From Microbacterium sp. 5K110 (GTDB taxonomy: Bacteria > Actinomycetota > Actinomycetes > Actinomycetales > Microbacteriaceae), in the NCBI RefSeq assembly GCF_005774735.1, contig NZ_VBUM01000007.1:1-64000 (forward strand): DNA of 64,000 nt, read 5' to 3'. This document shows positions 58,656-64,000 of the stretch, one piece after another. Under the pieces are notes generated by a model that saw only the letters and a program-made list of their open reading frames with translations, was not told where the DNA came from and made no database searches. The position numbers and the translations under genes are program-made. How positions within the stretch are numbered: position 1 is the stretch's first letter; the number at the start of each line of letters is the position of its first letter.

Positions 58656-60358
58656 GCATCCCCCTGCCACTGGCCTCGGCCGGCGACGTCGCGCGCGAAG
58701 TGTGGCGAGCCCTCCCCCGCGGCTGGTGGCGACTGCCCGCTCTGGCGGCGGTCGTGCTCGGCGCCGCTGCGGCGGGAATCGTCGGTCCGCTGGCGCTGGG
58801 CACCGTCGTCGACGCCCTCGGCGCGGGCGAGCGTGGCGCACACCTCGTGCCGCTCCTCGCGGTCGTCATGTCCGTCGCGGTCGTCGCCAACGTCGTCCTC
58901 ACCGCGATCGGCACGGTGACCGCGTCGCACCTCTGTGAGAGCGCCCTTGCGGTCTTGCGCGAGAGCATGGTCGAGACGGGGCTGCGCCTCCCCCAGGAGC
59001 GCATCGAACGCGCGGGGACGGGGGATCTCATCGCCCGGGCGGGCGACGACGTCGCCGAGGTGTCCGACGCGATCCCCCGTGTCGTCCCCGCCGTCGTCGG
59101 CGCGGCGTTCACGATCGCCGTCACCGTCGTCGGAATGGCGGTGATCGACCCCTGGTACGCGGTCGTGCTGCTGGCGGTGTCTCCCGTGCACGTGTGGGCG
59201 GTGCGCCGCTACCTCCGCGACGCGCCGCCGGTGTACGCCGCGGAGCGCGCAGCGATGTCCGAGCGCGCGCAGCAGCTCCTCGATGCGCTCCGCGGCCGCG
59301 AGACCGTGCGCGCGTTCGGCCTCGCCGGATCGCGCCTCTCGAGGATCTCGGAGGCGTCCTGGACGGTGGTCCGGTGGAGCATGCGAGCGCGCGGCATCCA
59401 GAACCGGTTCTTCGCCCGGCTGAACGGCGCGGAGTTCCTGGGGATGGCGGGACTGTTGATCGCCGGGTTCGTGCTGGTGTCGGCCGACGCGGGCACGCTG
59501 GGCGGCACGACCGCGGCGATGCTGCTCTTCCTGCGCCTGTTCGGCCCCATCAACCAGGTGCTGTTCGTCACCGACGACCTGCAGTCCGCCCTCGCCTCGC
59601 TCGGCCGGATCGTCGGGGTGATCCGCACCGAGACGGCGCCCGAGCGTGAGGCCGCGAGTGTCGCCGGCGACACAGTGCACCTCGCGAAGGTCACGCACTC
59701 CTTCGTGCCCGGGGTCACCGTGCTGCACGACGTGTCGCTCCGGATCGGCGCGCACGAGACGGTCGCCGTCGTCGGCGCGTCCGGGGCGGGCAAGACCACG
59801 CTGGCCGCAATCGCCGCCGGGGTCCACACGCCCGGGCACGGCGAGGTGCGACGCCCGCACTCGGTCGCCCTCGTCACGCAGGACGTCCACGTCTTCGACA
59901 CCACGCTCCGCGAGAACCTCACTCTCGCCGCGGCGGATGCCACCGACGCCGAGGTGCGGGACGCGCTGATCCGCGTGGGTGCGGACTCACTCTTCACCCG
60001 CCTCGCCCGCGGGCTCGACGAACCCGTGGGCGCCTCGGGAACGACTCTGACGGCCGCCGAGGCGCAGCACATCGCGCTCGCGCGCGTGCTCCTGGCCGAT
60101 CCGGCCTTCGTCGTGCTCGACGAGGCGACCGCGGAGGCGGGGTCGAGCGAAGCCGGACGCCTTGAGGAGGCTGCCGCCACCGCCGTGCGCGGCCGCACGG
60201 CCCTCGTCGTGGCACACCGCCTCAGCCAAGCCGCCGCGGCCGACCGGGTCGTCCTGTTGGATCGCGGGCGCGTCCGAGAAGAGGGGACGCACGACCGGCT
60301 GCGTGCCGCGGGGGGCGACTATGCGCGGCTGTGGGCCGCGTGGAGCGGATCCGAGTAA
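58652..60358 (+). CDS. ABC transporter half (exporter fold), catalytic partner with degenerate signature
   Basis: 568 residues: membrane domain about 25-320, nucleotide-binding domain about 340-568. Walker A VGASGAGKTTLAAIAAG (374-390), Q410 (VTQDVHVFDTTLREN), Walker B FVVLDEAT (486-493) and switch His522 (VVAHRLS) are intact, but the signature is LTAAEAQHIALARVL in place of LSGGQ. With the preceding protein it forms one complete ATP site and one dead site. Mycobacterial IrtAB shows that exporter-fold heterodimers can import ferri-siderophores, so direction is open: siderophore export or import. Confidence 0.9.
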   Translation: MSIPLPLASAGDVAREVWRALPRGWWRLPALAAVVLGAAAAGIVGPLALGTVVDALGAGERGAHLVPLLAVVMSVAVVANVVLTAIGTVTASHLCESALAVLRESMVETGLRLPQERIERAGTGDLIARAGDDVAEVSDAIPRVVPAVVGAAFTIAVTVVGMAVIDPWYAVVLLAVSPVHVWAVRRYLRDAPPVYAAERAAMSERAQQLLDALRGRETVRAFGLAGSRLSRISEASWTVVRWSMRARGIQNRFFARLNGAEFLGMAGLLIAGFVLVSADAGTLGGTTAAMLLFLRLFGPINQVLFVTDDLQSALASLGRIVGVIRTETAPEREAASVAGDTVHLAKVTHSFVPGVTVLHDVSLRIGAHETVAVVGASGAGKTTLAAIAAGVHTPGHGEVRRPHSVALVTQDVHVFDTTLRENLTLAAADATDAEVRDALIRVGADSLFTRLARGLDEPVGASGTTLTAAEAQHIALARVLLADPAFVVLDEATAEAGSSEAGRLEEAAATAVRGRTALVVAHRLSQAAAADRVVLLDRGRVREEGTHDRLRAAGGDYARLWAAWSGSE

Positions 60359-60365
60359 CCGCCGA

Positions 60366-61469
60366 CTACGGCGCCAGCCGCTCCGCCGCGGCCGCGATGC
60401 GCTCGTCGGTCGCCGTGAGCGAGAAGCGCACGTGCTGGGGGAAATGCGTCCCGTAGAAGTGCCCCGGGCCGACCAGGATGCCGAGTTCGGCGAGACGCCC
60501 CACGCTCTCCCACGCATCGCGTCCCTCGGTCGCCCAGAGGTACAGACCGCCTTCGCTGCGGTCGACGCGGAAGCCGGCCGCCTCGACCGCCGGCTTGAGC
60601 ACCGCGCGACGACGGGCGTACCGCTCGCGCTGCGCGAGGACGTGCGCGTCATCGTCGAGGGCCACCGTCATGGCCCGCTGCACCGGCGCGGGAGGCATGA
60701 GCCCGAGGTGCTTGCGACCGGTCAGCAACCGGGCGACCAGCTCCGAGTCACCGGCGAGGAACGCCGCGCGGTATCCGGCGAGGTTGGACTGCTTGCTCAA
60801 CGAGTACACCGACAGCACGCCCGTGAGGTCATCGCCCACGACGCGCGGGTCGAGCACGCTCGGCACGCGCTCGGCGTCCCACGGCGCCTCCCAGCCGAGT
60901 TCGGCGTAGCACTCGTCGGAGGCCAGCACCGCGCCGAGCTCTCGCGCCCGGATCACGGCATCCCGAAGCTCGTCGGTCGAGAGCACGCGCCCGTCCGGGT
61001 TTCCGGGCGAGTTGATCCACACGAGGCGCGTGTTCTCGGGCCATTCGGCAGGATCATCGGATGCCACGGGCTCCGCGCCCACGAGACGCGCACCGACCTC
61101 GTACGTCGGGTACGCGGCACGCGGGTGCACGACGACGTCGGCCGGTCCGAGGCCCAGAAGGAGGGGCAGGAGAGCGACGAGTTCTTTGGACCCCACCGTC
61201 GGGAGGACGTGGGCGGCGGTCAGGCCCGGGACACCGCGCCGACGGGCGTACCAGGCGACGATCGCCTCGCGCAGCGCCGGGGTCCCCATGGTCTGCGGGT
61301 ACGCGTGCGCATCGGTCGCGGCGGCGAGGGCCTCGGCGACCACCGCGGGAGTCGGGTCGACGGGCGACCCGATCGACAGATCGACGATGCCCGCCGGGTG
61401 ACGACGGGCGCGCTCGGCGTACGGCGCGACGGCATCCCAGGGATAGTCGGCGAGGTCGGCGACGCCCAC
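60366..61469 (-). CDS. dapC: succinyldiaminopimelate aminotransferase
   Basis: 367 residues from a GTG 3 bp after the ferredoxin stop. Class I/II PLP enzyme: IVDLSIGSPVDPTP, AYPQTMGTPALREAI, TVGSKELVALLP, VWINSPGNPDGRVL, ASDECYAELGW and SVYSLSKQSNLAGYRAAF, with Lys226 as the PLP lysine. The pairing with a ferredoxin gene matches the actinobacterial dapC-fdx arrangement. It supplies N-succinyl-LL-diaminopimelate, the substrate of DapE encoded 13 kb away. Confidence 0.9.
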   Translation of the reverse strand: MGVADLADYPWDAVAPYAERARRHPAGIVDLSIGSPVDPTPAVVAEALAAATDAHAYPQTMGTPALREAIVAWYARRRGVPGLTAAHVLPTVGSKELVALLPLLLGLGPADVVVHPRAAYPTYEVGARLVGAEPVASDDPAEWPENTRLVWINSPGNPDGRVLSTDELRDAVIRARELGAVLASDECYAELGWEAPWDAERVPSVLDPRVVGDDLTGVLSVYSLSKQSNLAGYRAAFLAGDSELVARLLTGRKHLGLMPPAPVQRAMTVALDDDAHVLAQRERYARRRAVLKPAVEAAGFRVDRSEGGLYLWATEGRDAWESVGRLAELGILVGPGHFYGTHFPQHVRFSLTATDERIAAAAERLAP

Positions 61470-61472
61470 GGG

Positions 61473-61793
61473 TCAGTGGCTCTGCGGAGGAAGTGCCGAG
61501 ATGACCGGGTGGTCCTTGGCGATCACGCCGACCTTCGCGGCACCGCCGGGCGAGCCGATGTCGTCGAAGAACTCGACGTTGGCCTTGTAGTAGTCCGACC
61601 ACTCTTCGGGGAGGTCGTCCTCGTAGTAGATCGCCTCGACGGGGCAGACCGGTTCGCACGCACCGCAGTCGACGCATTCGTCGGGGTGGATGTAGAGCGA
61701 GCGCTCACCCTCGTAGATGCAGTCGACGGGGCATTCGTCGATGCACGCGCGATCCTTGACATCGACACACGGGAGGGCGATCACGTAAGTCAC
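61473..61793 (-). CDS. fdxA: 7Fe-8S ferredoxin
   Basis: 106 residues. Cluster ligands: Cys9 in [20 protein letters not shown] (the 3Fe-4S side, with Cys17 and Cys21), and [20 protein letters not shown] for the 4Fe-4S cluster. Size and the C-terminal extension match actinobacterial FdxA/FdxC. It carries electrons for unknown partners. The GTG start is 6 nt after TAGACT (leaderless). Co-transcribed with dapC. Confidence 0.95.
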   Translation of the reverse strand: MTYVIALPCVDVKDRACIDECPVDCIYEGERSLYIHPDECVDCGACEPVCPVEAIYYEDDLPEEWSDYYKANVEFFDDIGSPGGAAKVGVIAKDHPVISALPPQSH

Positions 61794-61843
61794 CCGATCA
61801 GTCTACGCGTGACGACGACCCCACCCGGCCCGACGGCCGGACC

Positions 61844-62239
61844 CTATGATCCGGCAGCGGGCTGGGGCCGCAGTCGGGAGACGTCCGGCCAGAAAGCCAC
61901 GAGGGTCAGCAGGATCGGGCCGACGAAAGTCCAGGCGATCGCGATCCACGCGGTGTCGGGCGTCGCCGCCGCGACGATCGCCGAACCCCCCGGTCCGACC
62001 TGCGAGAACAGGAACGTGGCCGCGATGATGCCCAGACCGCCGGCGATCGCGTTGACGCGGTCCTGCGTGAGCGTTCGGAGGGCGATGAGCAGCGCCGCGC
62101 ACCCGACGGTCGCCAGGACGAGACCGACGGGCAGGGCACCGAGCCGGTAGGCGTGCCCGACCGTGGCGGCCGTCCCGTAGAACGCACCCACCGCGAAGGC
62201 GACGACCCAGCCGAAGACACGGACGATCCCTGAACTCAC
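61844..62239 (-). CDS. small four-helix membrane protein (DUF6113-like)
   Basis: 131 residues, four hydrophobic helices: VFGWVVAFAVGAFYGTAATV, LGALPVGLVLATVGCAALLI, AIAGGLGIIAATFLFSQVG and WIAIAWTFVGPILLTLVAFW. It resembles a small actinobacterial membrane family (DUF6113) often found beside dapC and ferredoxin; function unknown. The GTG start is 6 nt after TAGACT (leaderless). Confidence 0.75.
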   Translation of the reverse strand: MSSGIVRVFGWVVAFAVGAFYGTAATVGHAYRLGALPVGLVLATVGCAALLIALRTLTQDRVNAIAGGLGIIAATFLFSQVGPGGSAIVAAATPDTAWIAIAWTFVGPILLTLVAFWPDVSRLRPQPAAGS

Positions 62240-62260
62240 GCGGTCAGTCTAGGCGCGGGG

Positions 62261-62575
62261 TCATGTGGCCCAGCCGAACGCGCGGAGGAGCGCCGCGGTG
62301 GCCGCGGCGGCGGCGACGACCACGAGGAACGGCGCCCGCAGCCACAGCAGCACCGCGGCGACCACGACCGCCGGCACGCGTGCGTCGACGACGATCGCGG
62401 ACCCCGCTCCCACGGCCTGCACGACGACGAGCGCCGAGAGCAGCGCGACCGTCAGCAGATCCGCGATGCGGGCCGGCCGCGGCGCGTCGAGCCAGCCCTG
62501 CGGAAGCAGATAGCCCACGGCCTTCAGCGCGAGGCAGAGCACGGATGCCGCGAGCACGGCGGTCCACAGGGTCAT
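62261..62575 (-). CDS. azlD: AzlD-type branched-chain amino acid export subunit
   Basis: 104 residues with three to four hydrophobic helices (VLAASVLCLALKAVGYLLP, LLTVALLSALVVVQAVGAG, VPAVVVAAVLLWLRAPFLVV). The ATG overlaps the azlC stop (ATGA). AzlCD forms a two-component exporter of branched-chain amino acids and some analogues. Confidence 0.9.
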   Translation of the reverse strand: MTLWTAVLAASVLCLALKAVGYLLPQGWLDAPRPARIADLLTVALLSALVVVQAVGAGSAIVVDARVPAVVVAAVLLWLRAPFLVVVAAAAATAALLRAFGWAT

Positions 62576-63294
62576 GGCATCCCGTTCTCGTCGTCCGCCG
62601 CCGGCGCGGCCGGGCGGCGCGGGTCGAACCAGCCGAGGGCGACGGCGACGCCGGCCGCCGCGATGACGGGGATGCCGGGCATCGCCCAGGGCGTCAGCAG
62701 GGCGGCCACCGCCGCGGCCCCGATCGCGACGGCGAGGGGCTGACGCCCTCGCAGGCGCGGCCACAGCAGAGCGAGGAAGGCGGCGGCCGCGGCGGCATCC
62801 AGTCCCCATGCCCGCGGGTCGCCGAGGACATCGCCGAGGAGGGCGCCCGCGAGCGTCGTCAGGTTCCACCCGACCCAGATGGCGACGCCTGTGACCCAGA
62901 AGCCCACGCGGCGGGCGCGCGGGGTCTGCTGAGCCAGGGACACGGCCACCGACTCGTCGATGGTGAACGGAGTGGCCGCGGCCCGCCACCAGCCGCCCGG
63001 GCCGACGACCGGCGACATCCGCATCGCGTAGGCGGCGTTGCGCACGCCGAGCAGGGCCGACGAGGCGACGGCCGCCGGAGCCGCGGCGACTCCCCCGGCG
63101 GCGATCACTCCGACGAAGGCGAACTGCGATCCGCCCGTGAACATGAGTAGGCTCAGCACGCACGTCTGCCACACATCGAGACCAGATGCCACCGACAGGG
63201 CGCCGAACGAGATCCCGTACGCGCTCGTGGCGAGGGCGACCGCGACACCCTGACGGGCGGCGACTCCGTCCGGTGTTCGATAGAACGAACGCAT
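62572..63294 (-). CDS. azlC: AzlC-type branched-chain amino acid exporter
   Basis: 240 residues from the ATG at 63294; a start 12 codons earlier is possible. Family segments: AYGISFGALSVASGLDVWQT, LMFTGGSQFAFVGVIAAGG and LGVRNAAYAMRMSPV. About seven helices. Coupled to azlD and divergent from the XRE-cupin regulator, which is the likely controller. Confidence 0.92.
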   Translation of the reverse strand: MRSFYRTPDGVAARQGVAVALATSAYGISFGALSVASGLDVWQTCVLSLLMFTGGSQFAFVGVIAAGGVAAAPAAVASSALLGVRNAAYAMRMSPVVGPGGWWRAAATPFTIDESVAVSLAQQTPRARRVGFWVTGVAIWVGWNLTTLAGALLGDVLGDPRAWGLDAAAAAAFLALLWPRLRGRQPLAVAIGAAAVAALLTPWAMPGIPVIAAAGVAVALGWFDPRRPAAPAADDENGMP

Positions 63295-63359
63295 GAACAG
63301 CATCGTGAACGATCGCTGGCCGTTCGTCAAGTCGAACGATCGTCACGCATAATGAACGC
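63295..63359. promoter_or_regulatory. divergent control region azlC / XRE regulator with GAACG repeats
   Basis: 65 bp. GAACGATCG occurs at 63307-63315 and 63334-63342 (27-bp period), an inverted CGTTC at 63321-63325 and another GAACG at 63353. CATAAT lies 6 nt before the regulator ATG and may be its -10 box. The repeats are candidate operators for the XRE-cupin protein. Confidence 0.5.
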
Positions 63360-63911
63360 ATGAGCGAGCTCGGCGATCGCATCGCGACCACCCTCCGGCG
63401 CGAGCGCGAGCGCCGCGACCTCAGCGTCTCGGAACTCGCGCGTCGTGCGGGAGTGGCCAAGGCCACGGTGTCGCAGCTCGAGAACGGCGGCGGGAATCCC
63501 AGCGTCGAGACGCTCTGGGCCCTCGCCTCAGCGATGGAGATCCCCTTCGCGGTCCTCGTCGACGAAGGCGTGCGCTCCCCCACCCTGATCCGCGCGGGCG
63601 AGGGCGGCACGGCGGTCGCGTCCTCGGCATCCGAGTACGTGGCGGTGCTGCTCTCGGCGAGCCCGCCGCACGCGCGCCGGGACATCTACCTGCTCACGGC
63701 GGAGCCCGGAGCCCCACGGCTGTCCGACCCGCACCCGCGCGGCACGATCGAGCACGTCGTGATGATCACGGGCCGCGGCCTCGTCGGACCGGCCGACGCG
63801 CCGTTCGAGCTGGGGCCCGGCGACTACCTCTCGTACGCCGGTGACGCCCCGCACGTCTTCGAGGCGCTCACACCGGGCATGGGCGCGGTGTGCGTGTCCG
63901 AATCGCGCTGA
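63360..63911 (+). CDS. XRE-family regulator with C-terminal cupin
   Basis: 183 residues. N-terminal helix-turn-helix (LSVSELARRAGVAKATVSQL, ENGGGNPSVETLWALASAM) and C-terminal cupin (DPHPRGTIEHVVMITGRGLV, FELGPGDYLSYAGDAPHVFE). Such regulators sense a small ligand through the cupin; here control of the divergent azlCD exporter is inferred from position. Confidence 0.93.
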   Translation: MSELGDRIATTLRRERERRDLSVSELARRAGVAKATVSQLENGGGNPSVETLWALASAMEIPFAVLVDEGVRSPTLIRAGEGGTAVASSASEYVAVLLSASPPHARRDIYLLTAEPGAPRLSDPHPRGTIEHVVMITGRGLVGPADAPFELGPGDYLSYAGDAPHVFEALTPGMGAVCVSESR

Positions 63912-63949
63912 CACTCGCCGGCGCGGGTCGATGAGACTATCGTTCCCGC

Positions 63950-64000
63950 ATGAGCCGCATCTTCGACACCGCGTTCTCGGCGATCCACCCCCTGTACGTC
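63950..64000 (+). CDS. start of a DUF2200-like protein, cut by window edge
   Basis: Only 17 codons are inside the window: MSRIFDTAFSAIHPLYV. This opening resembles DUF2200 proteins, small cytosolic proteins of unknown function. There is no clear ribosome binding site. Confidence 0.5.
   Translation, partial: MSRIFDTAFSAIHPLYV

Noticed and set aside
50527-60358. Siderophore biosynthesis cluster
   Set aside because: No NRPS, IucA/IucC-type synthetase, acyltransferase or monooxygenase gene is in the window; only transport, reduction and regulation are encoded.
1-64000. Mobile elements, prophage, CRISPR arrays, rRNA
   Set aside because: No transposase, integrase, terminase, regularly spaced repeat array or rRNA-like stretch was found; gene content is contiguous chromosomal housekeeping with a few accessory cassettes.

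Overview
The window is high-GC actinobacterial DNA, most likely from Microbacterium or a close relative in Microbacteriaceae. The basis is a C50-type carotenoid operon (crtE-B-I-Ye-Yf-Eb with idi and a MarR repressor), conserved actinobacterial genes (adnA/adnB, UPF0182, a DUF2342-type metalloprotease, DUF3107, DUF3117), start codons often sitting 6-8 nt after a TANNNT box, and GTGA/ATGA coupling inside operons. No insertion sequence, phage gene or CRISPR array was seen.

Layout. 1-5.3 kb: an edge-cut Ala/Pro-rich protein, an aminotransferase, a nitrilase-family amidase coupled to a DUF6328 membrane protein, the initiator tRNA-Met with promoter and terminator, a cupin, and an SMP-30/FGE-like pair. 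5.3-11.5 kb: the divergent MarR regulator and the seven-gene carotenoid operon. 11.5-31.8 kb: a housekeeping block whose order resembles the Mycobacterium tuberculosis Rv3193c-Rv3211 region as I recall it: UPF0182, PDZ/Lon-like protease, metalloprotease, cyclodehydratase-like protein, UvrD2-like helicase, nudC, a phosphotransferase, adnB, adnA, DUF3107, ferritin-like protein and a DEAD-box helicase. 31.8-37 kb: PHP phosphoesterase, EEP-family hydrolase, aminopeptidase P and gamma-glutamyltransferase. 37-39.7 kb: a coupled three-gene cassette (small helical protein, DUF1023-type hydrolase, lipoprotein) resembling a type VII secretion substrate/immunity module. 39.7-45.5 kb: an alpha/beta hydrolase, a stress protein, an MgtE/CBS protein, DUF1003, Mrp, TatB, an O-methyltransferase and DUF3117. 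45.6-50.3 kb: a PIG-V-like mannosyltransferase, dapE, dapD and citrate synthase. 50.5-60.4 kb: an iron island with a FecBCD-SIP-FecE-type ferri-siderophore uptake operon, two AraC regulators, two IdeR/DtxR-type iron boxes and a strongly asymmetric heterodimeric ABC transporter. 60.4-64 kb: dapC and 7Fe ferredoxin, a small membrane protein, azlD/azlC with a divergent XRE-cupin regulator, and the start of a DUF2200-like gene.

How the genes work together. The crt operon should convert isopentenyl diphosphate to lycopene, elongate it to a C50 carotenoid and cyclise it, under MarR control. The dap genes supply diaminopimelate for lysine and peptidoglycan. adnA/adnB, the UvrD2-like helicase and nudC serve DNA end processing and nucleotide clean-up. 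The iron island makes no siderophore itself and looks built to capture ferri-siderophores, release their iron and respond to iron status.

The least explained items are the hydrolase/lipoprotein cassette at 37.1-39.7 kb, the one-dead-site ABC transporter with its coupled upstream mini-ORF at 57 kb, the long palindrome after dapD, and the strong enrichment of the word GGATGCC on both strands.
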